Assembly (NCBI GenBank): GCA_013329455.1 | Contig: DUKF01000117.1 | Span: 1-11,833 of the forward strand | Direction: 5' to 3' | Origin: Methanotrichaceae archaeon | GTDB lineage: Archaea > Halobacteriota > Methanosarcinia > Methanotrichales > Methanotrichaceae | Length of the DNA: 11,833 bases | In this document: positions 1-7,712 of the stretch, piece by piece | How the letters are laid out: each line of letters opens with the position of its first letter | Position numbering within the stretch: the first letter of the stretch is position 1 | Position numbers and translations under genes: made by a program | Notes under the pieces: generated by a model | What the model saw: only the letters and a program-made list of their open reading frames with translations | What the model was told of the DNA's origin: nothing | Databases searched by the model: none

Positions 1-48
1 GACATCCTCGACGAGATCGATATCATGTTTTCTAAGGTGGAGACCTGA
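1..48 (+). CDS. C-terminal end of an unidentified upstream gene (partial)
   Basis: Frame 1 is open from the window edge and reads DILDEIDIMFSKVET before a TGA stop at 46-48. The acidic, helical character is protein-like, but fifteen residues are too few to assign a family. It points toward the small minus-strand gene at 216-344, so the two would be convergent. The 167 bases between them contain a C-run near 170 and nothing else I recognise. Confidence 0.4.
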   Translation, partial: DILDEIDIMFSKVET

Positions 49-215
49 CCGCTGGCTCGATGGCTCCAGCTTGATCTAGAACTCAGCCATCAACTATGCC
101 AGAGGGACTGAAAAGAGACGCCGCGCCCAGCGTGGTCACTGAGTCTGCCGATCGGATCGACTCAACCACCCCCCCGACCTCCGGCCCGATCGACGTCTGG
201 CGAGTGGCGGTGCCG

Positions 216-344
216 TCAGAAGAGGACGTAAACGAACAGCAACGTCAGGATTGCCACGAACAGGATTGCGGAGAGGAAGGAGTACTTCCGGCGGAGATGA
301 GGGTTCTGGCGAAACGCCTCTTGCAGGGCCTCGTTTCGTTTCAT
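216..344 (-). CDS. 42-residue single-pass membrane microprotein
   Basis: The minus strand carries a complete small ORF from ATG (342-344) to TGA (216-218). Residues 1-20 are hydrophilic and basic (MKRNEALQEAFRQNPHLRRK). Residues 21-42 form one uninterrupted hydrophobic segment rich in L, V, F and I that runs to the C-terminus. This is the layout of a tail-anchored or N-in single-helix membrane protein, with positive charges next to the helix on the likely cytoplasmic side. An AT-rich palindrome at 356-371 lies just upstream and could drive it as a leaderless or short-leader transcript; no clear SD is seen. I do not recognise a family. It is divergent from the AtpZ-like gene. The overlapping plus-strand ORF in this region has low-complexity, non-protein-like composition, which favours the minus-strand reading. 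Existence is likely but unproven. Confidence 0.55.
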   Translation of the reverse strand: MKRNEALQEAFRQNPHLRRKYSFLSAILFVAILTLLFVYVLF

Positions 345-355
345 TCCATCTTTGC

Positions 356-371
356 TAATATACAAATATTA
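356..371. promoter_or_regulatory. Palindromic AT-rich divergent promoter element
   Basis: The sequence TAATAT-ACAA-ATATTA is a perfect 6-bp inverted repeat with a 4-base spacer, lying between two divergent small membrane-protein genes. On the minus strand it sits 12-27 bases before the ATG at 344. On the plus strand it would place a transcript start near 385-395. It could serve as a TATA element for both directions, or as an operator overlapping them. The promoter role is inferred from position and composition. Confidence 0.45.
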
Positions 372-427
372 GATAAACGTTGCTGACCCATTTGTGGTCA
401 TACCTGGATTCCTCGAGAAGAACAACG

Positions 428-499
428 ATGAGGCGACAGCGACCTCCGATCGGAAAAGCGCAACGAGAATTAAAACAAGAGATGGATCGTCGAATATGA
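428..499 (+). CDS. 23-codon upstream ORF overlapping the AtpZ-like gene start
   Basis: An ORF opens at ATG 428 and ends with TGA at 497-499, sharing ATGA with the ATG (496-498) of the next gene. The peptide is highly basic and helical, starting MRRQRPPIGKAQRELKQEMD and ending with R, R, I. A stop-start overlap of this kind is typical of translational coupling. The alternative is that this is the true charged N-terminus of the AtpZ-like protein, separated from it by a -1 frameshift or a sequencing error. The SD ahead of 428 is weak. It is too short to be sure it is translated. Confidence 0.3.
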   Translation: MRRQRPPIGKAQRELKQEMDRRI

Positions 500-696
500 A
501 GATTGACAACCTAAACCAAGCACTAAAGGCCGCCTCGGCTGGCATTGAGATGGCGATCTCGATTTTAATCGGGAGCGTCCTCGGATACTCGGTGACCAAC
601 CTGCTCGATGAAGGCTCCGGCTACATCGGCCTTACAATCGGGGCCATTTTAGGCCTGATCTCAGGGACCTACAGCCTCTACAGAAGGTACAGGTAG
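496..696 (+). CDS. AtpZ/AtpI-like small two-helix membrane protein
   Basis: The 66-residue product has a short hydrophilic N-terminus and then two transmembrane hairpin helices: roughly residues 14-30 (GIEMAISILIGSVLGYSV) and 40-58 (YIGLTIGAILGLISGTYSLY), closed by a basic RRYR tail. The pattern of small residues, a glycine-rich second helix and an aromatic-basic end matches the AtpZ/AtpI family, which is usually encoded beside F-type ATP synthases and is implicated in c-ring assembly or Mg2+/Ca2+ supply. No ATP synthase genes are in the window, so the role here is open. The ATG at 496 is preferred. The frame stays open upstream to a GTG at 394, but that 34-residue extension looks non-native. 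A short ORF overlaps the start by ATGA. The stop is TAG 694-696. Confidence 0.65.
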   Translation: MKIDNLNQALKAASAGIEMAISILIGSVLGYSVTNLLDEGSGYIGLTIGAILGLISGTYSLYRRYR

Positions 697-733
697 ATCT
701 ACAGAAGTCATGGTAAGATTACAGATAACCTAG

Positions 734-761
734 AACCGATTGCTAATAACCGATTGCTGAT
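734..761. repeat. Tandem 14-bp direct repeat
   Basis: Two adjacent 14-base units, AACCGATTGCTAAT (734-747) and AACCGATTGCTGAT (748-761), differ at one position. Tandem spacing of 14 bases could mark a paired protein-binding site or simple duplication. It lies 38 bases after the AtpZ-like gene stop and about 330 bases before uvrA. Confidence 0.7.
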
Positions 762-784
762 TCCCGAGACTTGACATGAAGATA

Positions 785-839
785 CCGCTGGGCTAGCGAC
801 GTTTCCATCCTCGATAACGTGTTATAAGCCTGTCAGCGG
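785..839. repeat. Nested inverted repeats, possible structured RNA
   Basis: CCGCTG (785-790) pairs with CAGCGG (834-839), and GGCT (791-794) continues the stem with AGCC (827-830) after a 3-base bulge on the right arm. Inside, ACGTT (799-803) pairs with AACGT (816-820) around a 12-base loop. An alternative inner pairing is ATAAC (814-818) with GTTAT (821-825). The pairings were found by eye, so folding energy is unknown. Confidence 0.35.
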
Positions 840-845
840 CTCAAA

Positions 846-869
846 ACCTCGACCTTTGTCAGGTGAGGT
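846..869. repeat. Bulged hairpin upstream of uvrA
   Basis: ACCTC (846-850) and ACCT (852-855) pair with AGGT (861-864) and GAGGT (865-869), giving nine base pairs with one bulged G at 851 and a five-base loop TTGTC. No oligo-T run follows, so it is not a typical terminator. It sits six bases after the nested inverted repeats. Confidence 0.4.
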
Positions 870-987
870 CGCCTTCTTGCATCCAGACTCTCTGGCTGAA
901 TTTCCAAACCTGACCACGCCTTTCGCGCCATCGAAGCCCATTTTCCAAGGCCAAATCGCTTGAACTCTGCAACTCTTTAGACCTTCC

Positions 988-995
988 TATTTAAA
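988..995 (+). promoter_or_regulatory. TATA-type box for uvrA
   Basis: TATTTAAA is the best archaeal TATA-like element ahead of uvrA. It predicts a transcript start near 1013-1020 and a leader of about 70 bases. A second AT-rich patch (GTATTAAGCCTATAC, about 1023-1037) could instead give a much shorter leader. No strong SD precedes the ATG; GCGAG near 1076-1080 is the only candidate. Confidence 0.45.
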
Positions 996-1089
996 GGAGA
1001 AAACAGCCGGTGGCGCCCGAAAAGTATTAAGCCTATACTCGTCCTTGATTTAGCCTTCAAAAGGCCAGAAAAATTGCGAGAAAACTGAT

Positions 1090-3981
<2,892 letters not shown>

Positions 3982-4134
3982 TCCGGGGACAGTTTGAAGG
4001 ACGGAGATGAGGTGGAGGTCAGGATCGAAGACGGAAACGTTGTGATCATGGCTTTAGTCGACTCGGCTAAATTGAAAAAGAAACTGATAGGTCGACATCA
4101 ACCCAAAATCGACTTTTTAACTCTGCCTTTTTGA
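3982..4134 (+). pseudogene. AbrB/SpoVT-type antitoxin fragment downstream of uvrA
   Basis: Immediately after the uvrA TAG the same frame stays open for 50 codons to TGA 4132-4134. The first part reads SLKDGDEVEVRIEDGNVVIM, which closely resembles the second half of the swapped-hairpin AbrB/MazE/SpoVT DNA-binding fold (typically L-x-x-G-D-E-V-E-V). It is followed by a basic tail (AKLKKKLIGRH). The expected first strand of the fold (the KGQIVIPKEIR-like part) is absent in all three frames upstream, and no good start exists; only TTG 3994 and ATG 4048 are available. It is best read as a remnant of a VapB/AbrB-like antitoxin whose 5' part was lost or replaced. No toxin gene is adjacent. Alternatively it is a very short TTG-initiated protein, or it would be added to UvrA by stop readthrough. 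Confidence 0.45.
4126..4132 (+). terminator. Oligo-T terminator candidate after uvrA
   Basis: Two T5 runs lie close together (4114-4118 and 4128-4132) at the end of the uvrA/antitoxin-fragment unit. Archaeal termination commonly uses T-runs without a strong hairpin. The assignment is by composition and position only. Confidence 0.3.
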
Positions 4135-4154
4135 CGGCGTCGAGGAGCGCCTAA

Positions 4155-4161
4155 TTTTTAA
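4155..4161 (+). promoter_or_regulatory. TATA-type box for the secreted-protein gene
   Basis: TTTTTAA lies about 37 bases before the ATG at 4198 and predicts a transcript start near 4183. This makes the in-frame TTG at 4165 unlikely as the start, and supports GTG 4192 or ATG 4198. Confidence 0.4.
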
Positions 4162-4197
4162 GCTTTGAACGCGAAAAAGGTCAAGGGGTTTGTGAAA

Positions 4198-4854
4198 ATG
4201 AGATCCAAATGGATTTTAGTCTCAGTTCTAACTATTGCCTTTCTCTGTATCGGAGGGTCATGTCGGGAGCTTCAACAAGAATCAGCAGGTTTTGCTCCTG
4301 GTCAGGCTCCAGGATCGATTTTGCCAGCTGCACAGGCCAGTCCCACCCAAGTCGACGGGAGCTGGAGCTTGGTTCTGGTAGACGCCGCCAGCCGAAGGAC
4401 ACAATCCGTGATCGTCGAGATGAGCCAGATCGGTGACATAATCTTCGGCCGGGGCAGCACCGGCGGAACTGATCTGAGCGCGTTCCCCGTGCAGACCGAT
4501 TCGAAGCCGGCCGAAGACGAGGGGATCGAATCGATGATCTGGTGGCTCGAACAGGATCCTGATCCACGGGCCCAGACCACGACGGCCCGATATTTGACGA
4601 TCGGCGCCAGTGGGCGGGTCACGGGTAACGCTTTGAGCCTCGATCTGATCTTCCTGGAAGAGAACGTCCTCTACAAGCTGAACCTAAACGTCGTTGGAAG
4701 CTCGATCTCTGGAAGCTACCTGGCCTACGACTCCGTGGGCAGGGTCCAGTCTGGGAGCTGCTACGGAAGCATCCGCGCGGGCTACGGCCAGTCGGCTCTG
4801 ACCCTCGGGTCCAAGCCCGACGTCGTCACCCTGGGCGGGATGAGATCTTATTAA
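4198..4854 (+). CDS. Secreted or lipoprotein-like protein of unknown family
   Basis: Starting at ATG 4198 the product has 218 residues. Residues 1-4 are basic, 5-19 form a hydrophobic signal core (WILVSVLTIAFLCIG), and GGSC (19-22) ends it, so cleavage before C22 with lipid attachment is possible, although the -3 position is not the usual L/V/I. Residues 25-52 are a P/A/Q-rich linker. Residues 53-195 look like an antiparallel beta domain with alternating hydrophobic strands (GSWSLVLVD, QSVIVEMSQ, LYKLNLNVVG, SGSYLAYDS) and one further cysteine (C188). The strand-turn pattern GRVTGNALSLDLI followed by SSISGSYL suggests a small barrel, but I recognise no named family. The frame is open up to TTG 4165, which would put a basic extension before the signal. 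It is monocistronic by appearance and convergent to the protease gene. An extracytoplasmic location is inferred from the N-terminus. Confidence 0.75.
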   Translation: MRSKWILVSVLTIAFLCIGGSCRELQQESAGFAPGQAPGSILPAAQASPTQVDGSWSLVLVDAASRRTQSVIVEMSQIGDIIFGRGSTGGTDLSAFPVQTDSKPAEDEGIESMIWWLEQDPDPRAQTTTARYLTIGASGRVTGNALSLDLIFLEENVLYKLNLNVVGSSISGSYLAYDSVGRVQSGSCYGSIRAGYGQSALTLGSKPDVVTLGGMRSY

Positions 4855-4880
4855 AATAAAGGATTCGACAACGCGGCCTA

Positions 4881-4985
4881 TCAAACAGACCTGATTTCCT
4901 GAACCAACCAGTCCAGAGCGTCCAGGAACTGTTTGAGGGCGGTCTCGCTTCTCAAAATGACTAGGGGAATATGGGGATTTGGCGA
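4881..4985 (-). other. Possible C-terminal gene remnant
   Basis: On the minus strand, between stops at 4986-4988 and 4881-4883, the frame reads a protein-like stretch with an amphipathic helix (SETALKQFLDALDWLVQEIR). It is the same frame as the upstream protease gene, but two stops separate them. No good start is present apart from TTG at 4953-4955. It may be the decayed end of a lost gene or chance; I cannot name a family. Confidence 0.2.
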
Positions 4986-4986
4986 T

Positions 4987-5004
4987 CAGATCTGTTGAGA
5001 TCTG
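4987..5004 (-). terminator. Hairpin just after the protease gene
   Basis: CAGATCT (4987-4993) and AGATCTG (4998-5004) form a perfect 7-bp inverted repeat around GTTG, two bases beyond the minus-strand TAG at 5007-5009. Position suggests transcript-end formation or stability. No T-run follows on the minus strand, so classical termination is doubtful. Confidence 0.4.
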
Positions 5005-5006
5005 GG

Positions 5007-5870
5007 CTACTTCCCGGTCACCGGGACGTACTCGACGCCGGGCCTGCGCCTTGCAACTTCCATACTGTAGAGCTTCATGAGGTCATAAACTTCAGCGGGC
5101 ACGTTGGTGTTTACGCAGTCTCCCAGGAGACTTTCGGCGTCGTCGGCCATGAAGGGGTGATCGTGGGTGTATTTACCGGAGACGAACTCCTCGATGATCA
5201 CTCCCACCTTGGACTCGTCGCACTTGCCGTCCAGGATCGTCTTCACAAGACCGTCCATCTGGCTGAGGGCCTTTTGGGCCTGGTCTGCAAGGACGATCGT
5301 TTTGTCGTCCACCTCATCGATGCTCTTCTTCTCCATCAGCTTCACAAGAGATGTGGCGGGGTAAGATCCGGTCTGGTCCCGGAGCTGAGGGTCGACGGGC
5401 CCCAGGGCCGCGTGGGGGTCCATGATGATCTCGTCGACGGCGAGGGCAATCAAGGTCCCCCCGCTCATGGCGTAGTGGGGGATGATGACGGTTTTTCTCG
5501 CAGGGTGGGCCTTCAGGGCCAGGGCGATCTGGGTTGCGGCGAGGGCGAGTCCCCCAGGTGTGTGGAGGATCAGGTCGATCGGGACGTCCTTCGGGGTCGT
5601 CCTTATCGCCCTCAAAACCTGCTCGCTGTCGTCGATGTCGATGTACCTTGCCAGAGGTATCCCGAGGAAGCTCAAAACCTCCTGCCGGTGTATTAGAGTC
5701 ACCACAACGGACTTTCTATTTTTGCCCATCTTGACAAGGAGCTTCCTTCGGCTCTGCACCAGGTACCTTCTTTGGATCATGGGGACTAAGAACAGCATCA
5801 GGAATAAGATGACCCATATATTGCTCAGGAGAATTTCTGAGCCTATCTGGAGCAGGATAGGTTCTGACAT
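5007..5870 (-). CDS. Membrane-anchored ClpP-fold serine protease (SDH_sah type)
   Basis: This 287-residue protein belongs to the serine dehydrogenase proteinase (SDH_sah) group of the ClpP/crotonase superfamily. An N-terminal membrane helix (about 13-31, LLSNIWVILFLMLFLVPM) is followed by a basic stretch (RRYLVQSRRK), so the catalytic domain probably faces the cytoplasm. The domain shows HTPGG (103-107), matching the oxyanion-forming loop, and HYAMSGG (132-138) with likely nucleophile S136. Next come the D-P-H-A-A-L-G-P-V-D-P-Q segment (151-162) and K177, which lies 41 residues after the serine. A Ser-Lys dyad as in SppA/NfeD-type membrane peptidases is plausible from that spacing but is my inference. 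Family members are expected to cleave membrane or hydrophobic substrates; the substrate here is unknown. The gene stands alone, with a TATA-type box about 29 bases before its ATG. Confidence 0.85.
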   Translation of the reverse strand: MSEPILLQIGSEILLSNIWVILFLMLFLVPMIQRRYLVQSRRKLLVKMGKNRKSVVVTLIHRQEVLSFLGIPLARYIDIDDSEQVLRAIRTTPKDVPIDLILHTPGGLALAATQIALALKAHPARKTVIIPHYAMSGGTLIALAVDEIIMDPHAALGPVDPQLRDQTGSYPATSLVKLMEKKSIDEVDDKTIVLADQAQKALSQMDGLVKTILDGKCDESKVGVIIEEFVSGKYTHDHPFMADDAESLLGDCVNTNVPAEVYDLMKLYSMEVARRRPGVEYVPVTGK

Positions 5871-5894
5871 TCGATGTACGAAAAAGATGGAATT

Positions 5895-5904
5895 CTATTT
5901 AAAA
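5895..5904 (-). promoter_or_regulatory. TATA-type box for the membrane protease gene
   Basis: On the minus strand the sequence TTTTAAATAG is centred about 29 bases before the ATG at 5870. That spacing predicts a leaderless or nearly leaderless transcript, consistent with the absence of an SD. Confidence 0.5.
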
Positions 5905-5960
5905 TTTGTTGAGGCCTCTTTCAGAGAACTGCGCGATGCGGCGAAGTACTAGACAAAAAA

Positions 5961-5970
5961 GGTTAATATG
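5961..5970 (+). promoter_or_regulatory. TATA-type box for the peroxiredoxin pair
   Basis: GGTTAATATG lies about 55 bases before the first peroxiredoxin ATG and suggests a transcript start near 5990, leaving a leader of about 30 bases that contains the strong SD GAGGTGA (6010-6016). It is divergent from the protease promoter, about 60 bases away. Confidence 0.4.
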
Positions 5971-6020
5971 TTTGAACGCCATAAGTCTGAACCGATCTGA
6001 AACTATCTAGAGGTGAATAC

Positions 6021-6488
6021 ATGAGCAACGGACTGAAAGTTGGCGAAAAAGCGAAGGACTTCGTTTTGGACGACCATAAGGGCGAGAAGTTCAAGCTCTC
6101 GGACCTCAAGGGTAAGAGGGTCCTTTTATCCTTTCATCCTCTCGCCTGGACCTCAATCTGCGCAGAGCAGATGAAATCCCTGGAGGCGAACTTCGAAAGG
6201 CTCGAGGTCCTCAACGCCGTGGCTGTGGGGATCAGCGTTGACTCCGTTCCCTGCAAGAAAGCCTGGGCCGAGAGCCTCGGAATCGAGAAAATCAGGATCC
6301 TGGCAGACTTTTGGCCCCACGGCGAGGTGGCCAAGCTTTACGGCACCTTCAGGGAGGAGAACGGCTTTTCTGAGAGGGCAAACGCCGTCGTCGACGAGAA
6401 TGGAAAAATCGCCTGGTTCAAGGTCTACGAGATCTCAACCCTTCCCGACATCGAGGAGATCCTCGTTTTCCTGAAAAATATGGGCTGA
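6021..6488 (+). CDS. AhpE-like peroxiredoxin
   Basis: A 155-residue thioredoxin-fold peroxidase that reduces hydrogen peroxide or organic hydroperoxides. The active-site loop reads FHPLAWTSIC, matching the P-x-x-x-T-x-x-C peroxiredoxin signature, with peroxidatic C47 and the conserved threonine T44. R119 (ERANAVVD) is placed as the conserved active-site arginine. PLAWTSIC is close to the AhpE subgroup. A second cysteine, C78 (SVPCKKAW), could resolve the sulfenic acid, or the enzyme may be 1-Cys. The start is fixed by a strong SD (GAGGTGA, 6010-6016) five bases ahead. A second peroxiredoxin follows after 15 bases, so the two probably form an operon for oxidative defence in an anaerobe. No dedicated reductase is nearby. 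Confidence 0.92.
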   Translation: MSNGLKVGEKAKDFVLDDHKGEKFKLSDLKGKRVLLSFHPLAWTSICAEQMKSLEANFERLEVLNAVAVGISVDSVPCKKAWAESLGIEKIRILADFWPHGEVAKLYGTFREENGFSERANAVVDENGKIAWFKVYEISTLPDIEEILVFLKNMG

Positions 6489-6503
6489 GGGGGCGAAGGG
6501 AAA

Positions 6504-6983
6504 ATGGTCGAAGCAGGAGATGTGGCGCCCACTTTCTGCCTTCCGAATCAGGATGGAAGAGAGGTCTGCCTTGATGAGTTCTCGGGAAAATGGGTTGTCC
6601 TCTATTTTTATCCGAGGGACAACACCTCCGGATGCACCAAAGAGGCCCTCGACTTCACTCAGAGCCTAAAGGACTTTCGGGCCCTAGGGGCCACAGTTCT
6701 GGGCGTGAGCCCAGACTCACCAGCGAGCCATCAAAAGTTCAGAGAAAAGCACGGCCTTGCGGTGACCCTGTTGAGCGACCCCGAGCACCGGGTCCTGGAA
6801 GCCTACGGCGCCTGGGGCACGAAGAAGATGTATGGCAAGGAATATCAGGGTGTTTTGAGGAGCACGGCGATGATCGATCCCGAGGGCAAGATCGCTCAAG
6901 TCTGGAAGAAGGTTCGTGTGAAAGGGCACGTGGAAGAGGTCAAAGGAGTCCTGAAATCGTTGATCTCTGAAGGGATAAGGTAG
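6504..6983 (+). CDS. bcp: Bcp/PrxQ-type peroxiredoxin lacking the usual resolving cysteine
   Basis: A 159-residue thiol peroxidase of the Bcp/PrxQ group, shown by YFYPRDNTSGCTKEA with peroxidatic C44 and by the LGVSPDS and R-S-T-A-M-I-D-P-E-G segments. In the common 2-Cys form (CTKEACxF) a resolving cysteine lies five residues later; here that position is L49. No cysteine is present in the helix used as the alternative resolving site. The only other cysteines are C12 and C22 near the N-terminus, so it is probably 1-Cys or uses an atypical partner. Only 15 bases separate it from the upstream peroxiredoxin, and a G-rich SD (TGAGGGGG) overlaps that gene's stop, so co-transcription and coupling are likely. 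The AhpE-like neighbour or a thioredoxin-like protein could supply reducing power; that is inference. Confidence 0.93.
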   Translation: MVEAGDVAPTFCLPNQDGREVCLDEFSGKWVVLYFYPRDNTSGCTKEALDFTQSLKDFRALGATVLGVSPDSPASHQKFREKHGLAVTLLSDPEHRVLEAYGAWGTKKMYGKEYQGVLRSTAMIDPEGKIAQVWKKVRVKGHVEEVKGVLKSLISEGIR

Positions 6984-7048
6984 GAACGAATGAAGAAGAC
7001 CGGAGCTAGAGGAGAGAAAACCAAGACGTTCTGGCTGACAGCCATAAC

Positions 7049-7055
7049 ATTTAAA
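7049..7055 (+). promoter_or_regulatory. TATA-type box and SD for hpt
   Basis: ATTTAAA predicts a transcript start near 7078. The strong SD TGAGGAGG (7083-7090) follows, seven bases before the TTG at 7098, and decides that start. The gene therefore has its own promoter with a leader of only about 20 bases. Confidence 0.5.
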
Positions 7056-7097
7056 CTCCAGCCCCTGTCTTGCATAATTTGCTGAGGAGGAATATCG

Positions 7098-7652
7098 TTG
7101 CTCGAAAGGCTCAAGAAATCTCTCTTGGAAGCGCCCATCTACAAGCGGGGCGATTACAACTACTTCATCCACCCGATAACCGACGGCGTCCCTGAGGTGA
7201 GGCCGGAGCTGATAAGGGAGGTCGTAACCCACATAATCCGGACCGCGGACCTCGATGTGGACAAGATCGTCACCATCGAGGCGATGGGGATCCACATTGG
7301 AACCGCTCTCTCCCTCTTCACTGACGTGCCACTCGTGATAATCCGAAAGAGGAAGTACGGCCTTCCGGGCGAGATCGAGGTGAACCAGGTTACGGGATAC
7401 TCGAAGGGACAGCTCTACTTAAACAAAATATATCCAGGGGACAGGGTGATCGTCGTCGATGACGTCATCAGTACCGGGGGCACGGCTCTGGCCACCCTGG
7501 GGGCGCTGAAGGCGGCTGGAGCCGAGGTGAAGGATGTCATCGTGGTGATTGAAAGGGGCATGGGCGCAGAGAAGCTGAAAAGCCAGGGCCACCAGATCAA
7601 GACCATGTTGAGAGTAGATGCCGACGAGTCCGGGGTCAGGATTCTTGAATAG
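7098..7652 (+). CDS. hpt: Hypoxanthine/guanine phosphoribosyltransferase (archaeal type)
   Basis: This 184-residue enzyme belongs to the archaeal Hpt group and transfers the phosphoribosyl unit of PRPP to hypoxanthine (and probably guanine) in purine salvage, in the cytoplasm. The PRPP-binding motif [13 protein letters not shown] is at 117-129, with the adjacent acidic pair D121-D122. The hood and base-binding regions are [10 protein letters not shown] (59-68) and [10 protein letters not shown] (83-92), typical of the archaeal adenine/xanthine-PRT-like subgroup rather than the bacterial Hpt. The N-terminus with [19 protein letters not shown] is also characteristic of archaeal members. Initiation is at TTG 7098, supported by the SD TGAGGAGG; no ATG lies nearby in frame. 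It lies 114 bases after the peroxiredoxins and seems independently transcribed. Confidence 0.95.
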   Translation: MLERLKKSLLEAPIYKRGDYNYFIHPITDGVPEVRPELIREVVTHIIRTADLDVDKIVTIEAMGIHIGTALSLFTDVPLVIIRKRKYGLPGEIEVNQVTGYSKGQLYLNKIYPGDRVIVVDDVISTGGTALATLGALKAAGAEVKDVIVVIERGMGAEKLKSQGHQIKTMLRVDADESGVRILE

Positions 7653-7660
7653 ATATAAAA
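7653..7660 (+). promoter_or_regulatory. TATA-type box for the DUF357 gene
   Basis: ATATAAAA begins at the base after the hpt stop codon and predicts a transcript start near 7683, 18-30 bases before the candidate starts of the DUF357 gene. Confidence 0.45.
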
Positions 7661-7712
7661 ACCCTTCAAAAATAGTCCATCGATTTGGTTTCGTCGCGGC
7701 GTGGTGGGTGCC

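Larger units (their letters stand above)
697..1089. other. 393-base gene-free region upstream of uvrA
   Basis: No credible ORF is seen on either strand; the longest minus-strand reading from an ATG is about 39 codons without protein character. From left to right it holds a second copy of TCTACAGAAG at 698-707 (the first is at 677-686), a tandem 14-bp repeat (734-761), nested inverted repeats (785-839), a bulged hairpin (846-869) and the uvrA TATA-type box (988-995). It may hold regulatory sites or an unannotated RNA in addition to the uvrA promoter. Confidence 0.6.

Noticed and set aside
96..386. 96-codon plus-strand ORF after the partial upstream gene
   Set aside because: Composition is low-complexity and not protein-like, there is no SD, and it overlaps a more convincing minus-strand membrane microprotein and the AT-rich promoter.
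394..495. GTG-initiated 34-residue N-terminal extension of the AtpZ-like protein
   Set aside because: The extension is polar and unlike the family. A start at ATG 496 gives a normal-length protein, although a leaderless GTG start cannot be excluded.
758..800. Bacterial-looking -35 element TTGACA near 771
   Set aside because: The window is archaeal by gene content and promoter style, and no -10 box is at the right distance.
697..1089. Search for a tRNA or CRISPR array in the long gap
   Set aside because: No cloverleaf with a GTTCRANYC-like T-arm and no regularly spaced repeats beyond the two tandem 14-mers were seen.
4971..5696. 241-codon plus-strand ORF antisense to the protease gene
   Set aside because: It mirrors the coding strand of a recognisable protease. 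Its own sequence is rich in V, G, H and D in the manner of shadow ORFs.
6990..7085. 31-codon ORF between the peroxiredoxins and hpt
   Set aside because: It contains the hpt TATA box and ends in the hpt SD region, and it lacks a convincing SD, so it is more likely promoter DNA.
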